From: Frigoribacterium sp. CG_9.8
GTDB lineage: Bacteria; Actinomycetota; Actinomycetes; Actinomycetales; Microbacteriaceae
Direction of reading: 5' to 3'
Length of the DNA: 64,000 nt
Assembly: GCF_015751965.1 (NCBI RefSeq)
Contig: NZ_JADOVH010000001.1
Coordinates: forward strand, 806,001 to 870,000
The notes under the pieces were generated by a model that ran no database searches, was not told the origin of the DNA, and was given only the letters and a program-made list of their open reading frames with translations. The number at the start of each line of letters is the position of its first letter. Positions within the stretch are counted from its first letter, which is position 1. Positions 15,374-24,892 of this stretch are shown here, in pieces. Position numbers and translations under genes: made by a program.

Positions 15374-16084
15374 TCAGGTGGTGCGGGCAACCCTGCGCTG
15401 CACAATGAACCGTGCGCAGAGGGCGAAGGCGAGCGGGCCCACCGTGACAGACCAGAGCACCGAGCCGATGACATCCGTCGGGTAGTGCACGCCATCGACA
15501 ATCAGTGCCAACCCGACAACAATGGCCACGATTGTTCCGGCAACCAGGGTGAGTGCACGTGCAACGCCCGGCCGGGCGAGCAGCACAAACGCCACCACGA
15601 CAGCGACAGTGAACACCATGTGCCCGCTGGGGAAGGATGTGTCGACCGGCTGGCGGGCGAAGGGATGCGTCAGCGTGGTCACATCCGGTCGCGCCCGGTG
15701 GATGAGAAACTTCATGCCAGCGCTCGGGAGCCAGGTGACGGCGACGACCAAGGCAAACGTGATTGCGACGCGGAATCGGCGTGTGGCGGCGAGGATGATG
15801 GCCGCTATTACCGCCGTGATGACCACCGCAGGAACGGGACTCAGCACCGAGTAGATACCGCTGGCAAGGCTGCCGAGCACGCCGGTATGCAGCTCGTTCA
15901 GCCCGCTCGAGAGGCTCCGGTCGAAGTCGGAGAGCAGGCCCAACTTGGTGACGCCAAAACCGAGCGCTGCGACCGCAACCACTCCGAGGACGGCGATGAC
16001 TGCGAGAGTCAGGATGCGTCGGTGAGAAATTGCCGGGGTCTCGTGGGCAGAGGCTCGAGCTTGGTGCCTCGGTGGGTTAGTCAC
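15374..16084 (-). CDS. PAP2-family membrane phosphatase
   Basis: A 236-residue membrane protein with about six helices and the three phosphatase motifs: KFLIHRARP (KX6RP), FPSGHMVF (PSGH) and IVDGVHYPTDVIGS (third motif, with the usual SR replaced by VD before the conserved His and Asp). Such enzymes remove phosphate from undecaprenyl diphosphate or phosphatidate at the outer face of the membrane. The GTG start is preceded by GAGAG nine bases away. It lies 24 bp downstream of the esterase gene and is probably cotranscribed with it. Confidence 0.87.
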   Translation of the reverse strand: MTNPPRHQARASAHETPAISHRRILTLAVIAVLGVVAVAALGFGVTKLGLLSDFDRSLSSGLNELHTGVLGSLASGIYSVLSPVPAVVITAVIAAIILAATRRFRVAITFALVVAVTWLPSAGMKFLIHRARPDVTTLTHPFARQPVDTSFPSGHMVFTVAVVVAFVLLARPGVARALTLVAGTIVAIVVGLALIVDGVHYPTDVIGSVLWSVTVGPLAFALCARFIVQRRVARTT

Positions 16085-16108
16085 TCGTAGAGTCTCTCAC
16101 TCGACACA

Positions 16109-17419
16109 TCACTTTTCCGCAAGGCCAATTCGAGGCATCAGCCAGTCGAGTCCGCGCGCGAGCCCCTCGGATCCGGTCGTCCAGTCGTGGCTGCTTGCCT
16201 GCACTGAGAGGGTCTGGATCTTCATTCCCGCCTCCCGTGCGGCGGCCGCGATCTGCGTGGCCGCGGGGCCGTAGCGGTGGTCGCTCGCTCCGACCCCAAT
16301 AAATCCGGAGGTATCGGAATAGGGGGCCATGCGCTGCATGATCGCGATCGGCTGAGCATCGTCGAACGCTGTCGCGTTGCCGTCGAACGCGCGGTTGATG
16401 GTCTCGTCCACCGAGTGAAGGCGCGGTCCCAGTTGGCCGGAGATGTCGATGAACGATCGGAACAGGGTCGGATAGCTGGCTGCCAACTGAATCGAGCAGG
16501 TGCCACCCTGGGAAAACCCGCCCACTACCCACGCCTGACTTGCGGACTGCACCGGAAGGTGGGAGCGGATCCACGCGGGCACATCTGCTGTGAGGTACGT
16601 GTCGCTCCTGCCGAACCGCCCATCGAGACACATCGGATTCTTTGTCGAGAAGCCGAGTTGATCGGGGATCACCACGATCGGCGCAAGGCCATGATTGTGC
16701 GCCGCCAGGTTATCGAGGGTCTCAATGATTCGACCGGCCTGAACGACATTTGAGGGAGCGGCTCCGGCTCCCTGCCCGGACATCAGGATGACGACAGGAA
16801 GCGCCGGGCCACCCGGCACCAGTGCGGCGGGGGGCAGGTAGACGATCGCCGGTCGAACGGAGAAACCCGATATCGTTCCGGGGATTTCAATCGATCCGAA
16901 GCGCCCGCGAACCGGCATGCCCACCGGGGGCTGCCAGGATTCGTAGAGTGCCGGATCCCACGAGACCGGTGTCTTGGCCGGCTGAATGCCCTGCAGTGAG
17001 AGGGCCTGCACCTGGGACATGCCGAGCAGCTCCCGAACGGTGTTGAACACACCGGCATCGCGGTTGATCGCGAGGCCTGCGGTCAGGATGAATACGGCGG
17101 CGGCGATAACCGCGAGCACCCGACGTCCCCAACCCCCACGAATGAGTGCCACGGCCACGAACCCGAGGCCGGTACTTGCCCCGATGACCCACAGTCGATC
17201 GACCACTGACGGTGTGACATCCGCGGCATTCTCGACGCTGCCAAGCCACCACGAAAGCAGCGCGCCGATGATGACCCCGCTGAGCCCGCCGATCGCAAAC
17301 CCGCGCCGCCAGATCGCAGCGCGCAATGCGGGCCAGAGCACCGCAGTCAGCAGGCCGAAAGCAAGAAGGTAGGCGGGCACCAGCGTCCACACGGACACCA
17401 GGGAGAGATCCATCGCCAT
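16109..17419 (-). CDS. Membrane-anchored esterase (alpha/beta hydrolase, EstD/mycolyltransferase-like)
   Basis: The N-terminus has about four hydrophobic helices (residues 1-115) followed by an extracytoplasmic alpha/beta hydrolase domain. GGFSQGG is the nucleophile elbow (Ser in GxSxG), HDWTTG near the C-terminus carries the likely catalytic His, and the acid is probably in the region before it. The form resembles actinobacterial esterase-D/antigen-85-like proteins that act on envelope lipids. I chose the ATG at 17419 because the first helix follows directly; the frame is open to a GTG at 17572, which would add 51 charged residues without hydrophobic character. It precedes the PAP2 gene. Confidence 0.8.
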   Translation of the reverse strand: MAMDLSLVSVWTLVPAYLLAFGLLTAVLWPALRAAIWRRGFAIGGLSGVIIGALLSWWLGSVENAADVTPSVVDRLWVIGASTGLGFVAVALIRGGWGRRVLAVIAAAVFILTAGLAINRDAGVFNTVRELLGMSQVQALSLQGIQPAKTPVSWDPALYESWQPPVGMPVRGRFGSIEIPGTISGFSVRPAIVYLPPAALVPGGPALPVVILMSGQGAGAAPSNVVQAGRIIETLDNLAAHNHGLAPIVVIPDQLGFSTKNPMCLDGRFGRSDTYLTADVPAWIRSHLPVQSASQAWVVGGFSQGGTCSIQLAASYPTLFRSFIDISGQLGPRLHSVDETINRAFDGNATAFDDAQPIAIMQRMAPYSDTSGFIGVGASDHRYGPAATQIAAAAREAGMKIQTLSVQASSHDWTTGSEGLARGLDWLMPRIGLAEK

Positions 17420-17699
17420 CACCAATCCGCGTCCAACGCAACCCGCCCAGATTAGCCGCTGAAATCGAGCGTTCCTGGCGGGCTCGCCGGTCTCGGTTCG
17501 AGGGGCAAGCGACCCGCGATCCTGCGACTGGATGAGTCGACTGCGCCTAGGCTTATCCGGTCGCCCGACCACGGCGTACCCCCACCGGCTAAGAACAATC
17601 AGTGTCGACAGCTCAACCGAAGCGCTTCACCTATGCCGAGAAAATAGAGGCATCAGTGTCGCACCACACCGCGCCGGGCAGTGCGTCCGGTCGCTTCTC

Positions 17700-17723
17700 G
17701 GCCATTCCTTCGGCCATTCCTTC
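17700..17723. repeat. Tandem duplication 2 x 12 bp in the intergenic region
   Basis: GGCCATTCCTTC occurs twice head-to-tail upstream of the MFS gene. A second 12-bp tandem (GCATCCGGCTCA, twice) lies at 17775-17798, within the first codons of that gene. Confidence 0.9.
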
Positions 17724-17765
17724 GGTAATTTACGGGGCTGTGGACGCAATCGGCGGGGTGAACCG

Positions 17766-19229
17766 GTGAGCGCGGCATCCGGCTCAGCATCCGGCTCAGC
17801 GGCAGTCGACGCCGAGCGAGGTGGCGCCCAGGGCTCAGTCAACGTCGGCGTACTCATGGTCGCCCTGCTCGCTGCCTGTGTCGCTTTCCAGCTGAACGCA
17901 AGCATGTTGAGCCCGGCACTTGTCACGATCCAGAACCAGCTCAACACCAGCGCCGCCGCTGTCGCTCAGACCCAGACCGTCTTCTTCACTGCTGCCGGTG
18001 TGTTTTCCCTTTTTCTGCCCCGACTCGGCGACATCATCGGACGAAAGCGCGTTCTCGGCGGGATGCTCATGCTGATGACAATCGGGTGCATCGTCTCCGC
18101 CCTCGCGACCACCATCGACATCCTGCTGGTCGGTCGAATAATCCAGGGTGTCTCCGGGCCGGTGGTTCCACTCTGCCTGATCATGTTGCGCGCCGAGGTG
18201 CGCGAACCGGGGCGCTACGGAACGCTCATGGGGGTACTCACCGCCTTCAACGGCGGCGTTGCCGGCGTCGATGCCCTCGCCGGTGGCTACCTGGCTCAGA
18301 ACTTCGGCTTCTCCTCGGTCTTCTGGGCGATGGCCATCGTCGCGGCCGCAGCATCGGCGTGCGTCATCTTCCTCGCGCCGGAGTCACGCGCGCTGAAGAA
18401 GGAACGGATGGACTGGATCGGCGTTATTCCGCTCGTTATCTCGGTGGGCGCTCTGCTGGTCGCGCTCAACGAGGCCGGCAAGCTGGCCACAGCGAACTGG
18501 ATACTCGTCGGGGGACTAATGGTGCTGGCGATCATCGCTTTCGCCGTGTTCTGGCGCATCGAGAACCGGGTCGCACAGCCACTGGTCGCAACAGAACTGC
18601 TTCGCCAACGGTCGACCTGGGCGCTTCTGCTCACCACCCTACTCACGATCACGGGCGTGTTCGCGATCATGAACGGCATCATTCCGGCACTGGCCCAGGC
18701 GCCCGGACTTGGGTACCGGATGGGCGCAGAGCAGTCGGCTCTCTGGACGCTCACCCCCTATGCCCTCGCCGGACTGGTGATGGGTCCGATCGCCGGCCGC
18801 GTCGCCGCCAGTTTCGGCTACCGGAGGGTGCTGCGCGTCGGTATCGTCGGATCGATCGTGGTCGTGCTCGCGATGATGTTCGTCGTGGGGAGCGACTCTC
18901 GACTGCTTTTGCTGCTCGTCTCCGTGCTGCTCGGATTCAGCTACGCCGGCATCAGTAACATCATGTTGAACGGGCTCGGAATCGTGCTCTCCCCAAAAGA
19001 AAATCCGGGCTTTCTCCCGGGCCTCAACGCTGGCGCTTTCAATATCGGTGCCGGTCTGAGCTTCGCCGTGATCTACGCCGTGCAGGGGGCGTTCATGAGC
19101 TCGGGTGCAAACGCAGGCGCTGGCTTCGATGCCGCGCTTGTGGCCGGGGTAATCATCCTCGTTTTTGCGTTTTTGTCATCGCTGTTGATTCCGCGGCCGC
19201 TCGACGCCGAGGTGTCGCGCCAGGCGTGA
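17766..19229 (+). CDS. MFS transporter, DHA2/EmrB-like
   Basis: A 487-residue protein with about 14 hydrophobic segments, the DHA2 number. GDIIGRKRVLGG in the loop between helices 2 and 3 is MFS motif A; GRIIQGVSGPVVP is the motif B-like helix 4; the helix 5 part AFNGGVAGVDALAGGYLA stands at motif C. I chose the GTG at 17766 because GGGGTGA stands close before it, and the frame open further upstream encodes non-membrane sequence with a tandem repeat. It is probably a drug or metabolite:H+ antiporter. It is convergent with the APC permease gene. Confidence 0.88.
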   Translation: MSAASGSASGSAAVDAERGGAQGSVNVGVLMVALLAACVAFQLNASMLSPALVTIQNQLNTSAAAVAQTQTVFFTAAGVFSLFLPRLGDIIGRKRVLGGMLMLMTIGCIVSALATTIDILLVGRIIQGVSGPVVPLCLIMLRAEVREPGRYGTLMGVLTAFNGGVAGVDALAGGYLAQNFGFSSVFWAMAIVAAAASACVIFLAPESRALKKERMDWIGVIPLVISVGALLVALNEAGKLATANWILVGGLMVLAIIAFAVFWRIENRVAQPLVATELLRQRSTWALLLTTLLTITGVFAIMNGIIPALAQAPGLGYRMGAEQSALWTLTPYALAGLVMGPIAGRVAASFGYRRVLRVGIVGSIVVVLAMMFVVGSDSRLLLLLVSVLLGFSYAGISNIMLNGLGIVLSPKENPGFLPGLNAGAFNIGAGLSFAVIYAVQGAFMSSGANAGAGFDAALVAGVIILVFAFLSSLLIPRPLDAEVSRQA

Positions 19230-19324
19230 TCCCGCTGAATATTCGAGCAAATCGTCTACCTGCTCTTCATCAAACGACTCGATGGCCTGCTTACGGCTGC
19301 GGAGCGAACACGTCGCAACGACGG

Positions 19325-19356
19325 AATGCTGGCCGGGGAATCCCCATGCCAGCATT
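19325..19356. terminator. Hairpin between convergent genes, possible terminator
   Basis: AATGCTGGC (19325-19333) and GCCAGCATT (19348-19356) form a perfect 9-bp stem, with a shorter GGG/CCC pairing inside. It lies between the MFS stop and the APC permease stop, the place for a bidirectional terminator. No T-run follows on either strand, so intrinsic termination would be weak. Confidence 0.45.
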
Positions 19357-19378
19357 TCGTCCGAGGCGAGACCGCTCG

Positions 19379-20785
19379 TCACACCGAATCTGAGAACTCG
19401 ACCTCTGGCGCCTTCTTCCGGAAGCCCTTCGTCACGAAGAGGAGATAGACGAATCCGGCACCAAGCCAGACCAGCCCGATGGTGAACGCACTCGCGGTGA
19501 GACTGGTCCAGATCCAGATAGTCAGCAGGAAACCCACCCCGGGAAGCACGCCGTAGACCACCACATCCCGGCCACTTCGACGCTTCTCATCCCAGAGATA
19601 GCGCTTGATGACCGACAGGTTGACCACCGAGAATGCGGCAAGAGCGCCAAAGCTCACCACGGAGAACAGCAGGTCGACATTGGCATTCACGCCGATAACC
19701 GAGATCACCGAGATCACCAGAATTGAGATCACCGGCGTCTTGAATCGAGCCGAGAGCGTGCCGAAGATGCGCCGGGGCAAAATGCCGTCTCGCCCCATGC
19801 TGTAGAGGATCCGCGAGACGGACGCCTGGGAGGCGATTGCCGATCCAGTCGCACCGGCGACATAGGCCGCAATGAAGAAGATGTTGAGGAAATCACCGCC
19901 AGCCTTGGCCATGACCTCACTCGCGGCGGATACCGGGTCCTTGAATGCCGTACCGGGAAACACGAGTTGGCTGATGAAGGCAAGCACCAAAAACAGCAGG
20001 CCGGCCCCGACCGTTGCGATGATAATCGCCCGGGGGATGTCTCGCTTCGGGTTCTTGGCCTCTTCGGCCAGGGTGGAAATGGCATCGAATCCGAGAAAGG
20101 AGAGGCAGAGCACCGCGGCGCCGGTCATCAGCGCGGGGAATGTGACATTTTCGCCTCCGTCGCCGACGAACGGTGCGGCCAGGTCGACGCTGCGGCTGCC
20201 GGTGGAGATGAAGGCAATAGCGATCGCCACGAACACGGCGATGAAGATGAATTGAATCAGCACGATGATGTTGCTCGCTCGTGCCACCGAAGCGATGCCG
20301 ACGATGTTCAGCACCGTCACCAGCAGAATGCAGGCCACCACGAAGACCCAGGCGGGCACGCCAGGGAACAGGATGTTCAGGTAGATCCCGATGACGAGAT
20401 AGTTCACCAGGGGCAACAGAACGTAGTCGAGCAGGAGAGCCCACCCGGCGAGGAACCCAATGCTCGGGCCGAAGCTCTTGCTCGCGTACGCGTAGGCGGA
20501 ACCGGCAACGGGATACACCTTCACCATCGCGGCATAGGAGAGGGCAGTGAAGATCATCGCGGCGAGGGTGACGATGTAGGCCAGCGATGTTCGGCCACCC
20601 GTATTGGCCGAAACCAGGCCGTAGGTGGTGAAAACGGTCAGTGGGACCATGTACACGAGCCCGAAAAAGACGAGGGACGGAAGCCCGAGCACCCGTCGGA
20701 GGGTGGTTCCCTGCGCGCTGTGAACATGGTCACTCGAGCGCGCAGGCGGCACATTGGCGGTTCCGGATAACGGACTGGACATCAT
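19379..20785 (-). CDS. APC-family amino acid/polyamine permease
   Basis: A 468-residue protein with twelve helices. GLVYMVPLTVFTTYGLV is the family's helix 1 (normally with an unwound G-x-G site), followed by GGRTSLAYIVTLAAMIFTALSY and YPVAGSAYAY, the APC consensus for helix 2-3; FLGFDAISTLAEEAKNP near residue 230 is the conserved helix 6-7 region (F-GF-A--T-AEE--NP). Two ATGs are adjacent; AAGGAG is better spaced for the second (20782). It lies 40 bp downstream of the amidohydrolase and is likely its partner for uptake of the substrate or product. Confidence 0.9.
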   Translation of the reverse strand: MMSSPLSGTANVPPARSSDHVHSAQGTTLRRVLGLPSLVFFGLVYMVPLTVFTTYGLVSANTGGRTSLAYIVTLAAMIFTALSYAAMVKVYPVAGSAYAYASKSFGPSIGFLAGWALLLDYVLLPLVNYLVIGIYLNILFPGVPAWVFVVACILLVTVLNIVGIASVARASNIIVLIQFIFIAVFVAIAIAFISTGSRSVDLAAPFVGDGGENVTFPALMTGAAVLCLSFLGFDAISTLAEEAKNPKRDIPRAIIIATVGAGLLFLVLAFISQLVFPGTAFKDPVSAASEVMAKAGGDFLNIFFIAAYVAGATGSAIASQASVSRILYSMGRDGILPRRIFGTLSARFKTPVISILVISVISVIGVNANVDLLFSVVSFGALAAFSVVNLSVIKRYLWDEKRRSGRDVVVYGVLPGVGFLLTIWIWTSLTASAFTIGLVWLGAGFVYLLFVTKGFRKKAPEVEFSDSV

Positions 20786-20825
20786 TGTCTCCTTGCTGGG
20801 TAGGGGTATCTAGGACAGGCAAAAG

Positions 20826-22475
20826 TCAGGGTGTTGCGAACGTCTCGCGGCCGGCCAGCCAGGTGCGTACCACCGCGATTTCGGTGAGCGCTCCAGCGGA
20901 TGCCACCGCTCGCGGGTCTCGATCGAGAAACGCGAGATCGGCACTGTGCCCCACACGCAGAGTTCCCCAGGGCCGTTCGGTGAGGTCGGCAAATGCCTGG
21001 GCAGAGACGCCGGCGGTGTAGGCCGAGAGCGCCTGGGTCAGGGTGAGTTTCTCCGTGGGGGTCCATCCGCCAACCGGAAGATCCTCGATGGTCTGGCGCG
21101 TCGTCGCAACGCGGATGCCCTCAAAGGGTCGCGGCGAAGAACACGGCCAGTCCGAGCCGAACGACAGCGTCGCTCCGGTGTTGCGGAGGCTAGCGAGCGG
21201 GTACTGGCGGGCTGAGCGCTCATCGCCAAGCCGGGGGACCGTCAATACCGTCATCAGGTCGTCGAGTTGGGCCCAGAGCGGTTGCGCGTTGACAATGACT
21301 CCGAGCTCGGCAAACCGAGGGATGTCTACCGGGTCAACGAGTTGCACATGAGTGAGCACCGGTCTGCGGTCTCGCTCGCCATTGCGTGCTCGTGCGTTCT
21401 CGATCGCGTTGAGTGCCGATCTCACGGCTGCGTCTCCGATCGTGTGGATGTGCACCTGAAAGCCGGCGGCATCCACCGCCTGCACCGCGGCGGAGAGCGC
21501 AGCGGGCTGCCAGACCGCCATCCCGTGATGGAGAGGATCGCTGTGGTACGGCTCGAGCAGGTCCGCTGTGGCATTTTCGACCACGCCGTCAGCGAAGAAC
21601 TTGATGGTGTCTGCGGTGAGCAGCGGATGTTTCAGCCGTGCGATGCGCTCGCGTGCGGCGAGCAGCTCGGGGAGTTGCTCTGGCCAGCGCAACGGGTCCG
21701 CCCGAAGCGCCAGGTTGCAGCGGGTTGAGAGCAGACCCTGCGCCGCCGCAGTGACGTAGACATCGATGTCATCCGGTTCGACCCAGGCATCCTGAATCCA
21801 GGTGAACCCGAGACTGGCGTAGTACGAGGTCGCACGATGCAACGCGGCAACGCGGGCATCGAGCGGAAGTTGCGGCACTACCGCGGCAATGAGATCGACG
21901 GCTCCCCACTCCCGCATGGTGCCGAGAGGCTCACCGTCCGCACGGCGCGGAATCTCACCAAGGTCGGGTTCGGGAGATGACGCGGTGACGCCGGCGAGCT
22001 CCATTGCACGTGAATTGCACCAGACGGTGTGGTAATCCCACGACCGCAGCATTACCGGACGATCGGCGACAGCCTCGTCGAGCCACCGGGCATCGAAAAG
22101 GCCGTCGGGGGCGAGGCTGCTGTCGTACGAGGCCCCGATGATCCATTCGGCGTTGGGATGTTCCGCGGCCCAGCGCCGCACTTCGGCCACAATTTCGGCG
22201 ACGGTGGTGCAGGGCCGAACCTGTGGCCCGTCCGATTCCAACGCACCAAATAGCGGATGCGCGTGGCCCTCGCCGAAGGCGGGCATCAGAAAACCGCCGG
22301 CGAGATCGACGACCTCGGGGCTGGCGGTGGTCGCCCATTCGAGAGCCTCGTGATCGAAGGCTGTGATGACCCCGCCAACAATCGCGACTGCGCTGTGGTC
22401 ACTGGCCCCGTCGATACCACTCCAGATGGTTCCCCCTCGGATGAGTATCGGGTGGAGGGGTGAAGAATCGTGCAC
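20826..22475 (-). CDS. Amidohydrolase, YtcJ-like (COG1574)
   Basis: A 549-residue metal-dependent hydrolase. GGFLMPAFGEGHAHP (about 58-72) carries the HxH metal ligands, GFQVHIHTIGDAAVRSALNAI the next His residues, and SFGSDWPCSSPRPFEGI the conserved Asp of the last strand. C-terminal GTLRVGHSADLAFLDRDP is the usual end of the amidohydrolase beta-sandwich. The GTG start is supported by AAGGA at nine bases. YtcJ-type enzymes hydrolyse N-acyl or formamide-like bonds; the true substrate is unknown, and the neighbouring APC permease points to an amino-acid or amine derivative. Confidence 0.9.
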   Translation of the reverse strand: MHDSSPLHPILIRGGTIWSGIDGASDHSAVAIVGGVITAFDHEALEWATTASPEVVDLAGGFLMPAFGEGHAHPLFGALESDGPQVRPCTTVAEIVAEVRRWAAEHPNAEWIIGASYDSSLAPDGLFDARWLDEAVADRPVMLRSWDYHTVWCNSRAMELAGVTASSPEPDLGEIPRRADGEPLGTMREWGAVDLIAAVVPQLPLDARVAALHRATSYYASLGFTWIQDAWVEPDDIDVYVTAAAQGLLSTRCNLALRADPLRWPEQLPELLAARERIARLKHPLLTADTIKFFADGVVENATADLLEPYHSDPLHHGMAVWQPAALSAAVQAVDAAGFQVHIHTIGDAAVRSALNAIENARARNGERDRRPVLTHVQLVDPVDIPRFAELGVIVNAQPLWAQLDDLMTVLTVPRLGDERSARQYPLASLRNTGATLSFGSDWPCSSPRPFEGIRVATTRQTIEDLPVGGWTPTEKLTLTQALSAYTAGVSAQAFADLTERPWGTLRVGHSADLAFLDRDPRAVASAGALTEIAVVRTWLAGRETFATP

Positions 22476-22655
22476 GTCGTTGTGTCCTTAAATTTCTTAA
22501 AGCTTTGCGGGTGCCCAGAGCCTAATGGGTCCAGCGAGGATTATTTGCGCAACACGACCACCGGGTCGTGTCCTCGTTTTCGGTAATTTTTACTCACAGT
22601 CCGGCAGGTCGGCGCTCGCTGAAATTCATCCGTTCTGCTCGCAGTCATTACGGAT

Positions 22656-22697
22656 GAGCGGGTGCGACCGAGCGGGTGCGACCGAGCGGGTGCGACC
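22656..22697. repeat. Tandem repeat 3 x 14 bp beside the tRNA remnant
   Basis: Three exact copies of GAGCGGGTGCGACC stand immediately outside the 48-bp tRNA-Gly duplicate. The region 22476-22655 before them holds no gene that I can support; it should contain the promoter of the amidohydrolase. Confidence 0.95.
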
Positions 22698-22701
22698 TCG
22701 A

Positions 22702-22749
22702 CGTGGAGGGGATGACGGGAATCGAACCCGCGCCATCAGTTTGGAAAAC
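22702..22749 (-). repeat. Partial duplicate of tRNA-Gly(TCC) 3' half (att-like site)
   Basis: These 48 bases are identical to 24887-24934, which is the 3' half of the intact tRNA-Gly gene from the anticodon loop through the CCA end plus two bases. The 5' half of a tRNA is absent here: after the anticodon-loop region the sequence diverges. This is the pattern left by a tyrosine recombinase that integrates in a tRNA gene with crossover near the anticodon loop. Confidence 0.88.
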
Positions 22750-22938
22750 CTGGGTGTGAACGTCCTGACTGAGCCGCTTAAATCCGAAGTAGCACGGGGA
22801 AGTCCCTATCCGCCGGAGGATCCGGGAATGTTGGGGCCAAGTGTGAGGCCAAGCCGGTTCGCGGTGGTGCTCGTCGATTGTCCTTGGCCGAGTGTGGTCG
22901 ATGAGGTTTCCACTCATTGCCGGGACGACAGCGACAGA

Positions 22939-23073
22939 GTTCAAAAGCGGGATAAAAGCACCTACTATCGCGATTATGCCTAGAACCCGAGAGGCGACTC
23001 CGAACCCATTTCTCGCCGCGGGAGGCTGGACTGAAGCTGCGGCTGGACTCGGTGATTGCTGTGTACCAGTCAT
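22939..23073 (-). pseudogene. Possible truncated DUF4190-like small membrane protein
   Basis: The first 45 codons from the ATG encode a Pro/Ala-rich start and RNGFGVASRVLGIIAIVGAF, which resembles the N-terminal helix of small actinobacterial membrane proteins of the DUF4190 type. The frame continues downstream but the expected second hydrophobic helix does not follow; the sequence becomes charged and unlike the family. I read it as a truncated remnant inside the decayed element, with low certainty. Confidence 0.35.
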
Positions 23074-23184
23074 GAGTCAAAATTTCGCAGGTAGTTCGGT
23101 TTCACACGTGCCCCAGTTCGCGGGCCTGCATTCACAGGAGTGATCGGTCAACAGCTTGACGCCATGGAACCGGGGGTGTCTGGC

Positions 23185-23214
23185 TCGGTGGACACATCCT
23201 CGGTGGACACGTCC
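23185..23214. repeat. Tandem duplication 2 x 15 bp
   Basis: TCGGTGGACACATCC is followed directly by TCGGTGGACACGTCC (one change) in the gene-free part of the decayed element. Confidence 0.9.
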
Positions 23215-23369
23215 TCGGTCGGCTGGAAGGGTGGGCGGACTACTCTCGACCGTCTTGGTGCTTGTATCGCTTCGCCATAAAAAGCGTCCTATAAATTTTC
23301 TTCTGCACTGTTCTCTCGGTGCCGTCTAAATGGGCTGGGAATGTCGGTGGTGTGGTGTGAAATGCAGTT

Positions 23370-24795
23370 ATGGAAACCACCGCGACGACCGCCTCCGGGC
23401 TCGATCGCGCTTCGGGTTCATTGGTGTCCTCAGCGTCAGTGGTGTCCTCGGCGTCAGTGGTGTCCCCAGCATCAGCGGTGCTCACAGCGTCAGTGGTGTT
23501 CACAGCTTCTTTAGCGGCCAGCTTTCTCGAGACCATGGGCGAGTTGATCGACGATGTGGTCGAGGCCGATCGGGTGATCGCGCGGGCCGCAGCCAAGCGG
23601 GCCGCACTCATCGACCAGGCGCGCAGTTGGAGTGAAGCCACCGCCTCCCTGATGCCGATCGATGCCTCCCAGGTTCGCCGCTGGAGTTGCGCCCGTGTTG
23701 CCCGGCGTTCGCTGGTGAGCGAACTCGCCGCTGCCCTGCGGCTGCCGGAGCGCAGCACTGAGAATCTCATTGAAGAGAGTCGGTCTCTGCTGCGGGAGCT
23801 GCCCGCGACCATGACGGCCCTCACCGAGGGACAGATCAGTTATCGACACGCGCAGGTGATGATCGACCACGCCAACTCCCTACCCGCTGAGGCCCGTCGG
23901 GCCTTCGAGGAGTCCGCGCTCCCGTTTGCTATGAAGCTCACCGTGAGCCGGTTCGAACACCGGGCTCGCATTCTACGGGAGCGGGTGCATCCGGAGTCCA
24001 TCGAAGTGCGGCACGGCAGTTCCCGGGACAAGCGTGAGCTGACGTTGGATCCCGCCCGGGATGGCATGGCCTGGCTCACGGCCTACCTTCCCGCGGTCAG
24101 CGCCCACGCGATCCTCACCCGCATGAGCGATATCGCGGCCGACCTTCAAAGCCCCGACGATCCGCGCACCCTCACCCAGTTGCGGGCCGATGTCTTCTGC
24201 GACCTGCTGATCGACGGCCAAACCGATACTGCGCCCGATGCCGCGCCGGATGCTAACTCCGGTACAGCGCCGGATGCCGCGCATCCGCCTCTGCGGCGTC
24301 TCGGGCGGGGCATCCGTGCTCGTGTGCTGATCACCGTGCCGGTGCTCACCCTCCTTGGTCGCGGCACGGAGCCGGCGGTGCTTGAGGGCTACGGTCCGAT
24401 CGATCTCGATAGCGCCCGGGATCTTGCCGCCGATGCACCCGGTTTCGTGAGAATTCTCACCCACCCGGAGACCGGCGCGGTGCTCTCTCTCGGGCGTGAT
24501 CGCTAAACGATCCCACCGGACCTGCGGGCATGGCTCCGAATGCGGGATGAAACCTGCCGGGCGCGGATGTGGTGCCCCGGCGCGGCGCTGCGATCTGGAC
24601 CACACGAAGGACTGGCAGTATCACGGACTGTCAGACCACGACAATCTCGCCCACCTCTGCCCGAAACATCACGACCAAAAACACCACACCCGGTGGAAAG
24701 TCGAACATCTCGGTGACGGCGACCTCAGCTGGACCTCCCCCACCGGACACCGGTACCTCACCGAACCAGCAATCCGCTTGGATGCGGCCCTCTGA
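23370..24795 (+). pseudogene. DUF222/HNH endonuclease (13E12 repeat family), broken
   Basis: The first frame gives 378 residues with the DUF222 region (RSLLRELPATMTALTEGQIS, YRHAQVMIDHA, TLTQLRADVFCDLLIDG) up to SLGRDR, then TAA at 24504-24506. The same frame continues after the stop with IPPDLRAWLRMRDETCR, the segment that follows GRDRY in intact relatives, so TAC changed to TAA. Some bases later about two nucleotides are missing: the HNH part (GCGAPARRCDLDHTKDW, DNLAHLCPKHH, WTSPTGHRY) runs in another frame to 24795. Thus one nonsense and one frameshift lesion separate the parts. The N-terminus has five 18-bp tandem units. Intact members are HNH nucleases of unclear role that multiply in actinobacterial genomes. 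Confidence 0.85.
23424..23513 (+). repeat. Degenerate tandem repeat 5 x 18 bp
   Basis: Units related to GTGTCCTCAGCGTCAGTG follow one another five times and encode repeated Val-Ser-Ser-Ala-Ser-Val at the N-terminus of the DUF222 pseudogene. Copies differ at two to six positions, the last most. Confidence 0.88.
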
Positions 24796-24811
24796 TTCAA
24801 TCGTGCGGTTC

Positions 24812-24892
24812 GAGCTACCCCGCAGTGTGAGCTACCCCGCAGTGTGAGATGCCCCGCAGGTCGACTTCTGGCGTGGAGACTTCTGGCGTGGA
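24812..24892. repeat. Two adjoining tandem repeats (3 x 17 bp, 2 x 15 bp) at the tRNA-Gly 3' end
   Basis: GAGCTACCCCGCAGTGT occurs twice exactly (24812-24845) with a third degenerate copy to 24862, followed by GACTTCTGGCGTGGA twice (24863-24892). The last copy runs into the CCA end of the tRNA gene, so this tandem duplicates bases adjoining the att-like site. Confidence 0.92.

Noticed and set aside
22525-22983. 152-residue + strand frame across the partial tRNA
   Set aside because: It translates through the tRNA remnant and the 14-bp tandem; no protein signature and no ribosome site.
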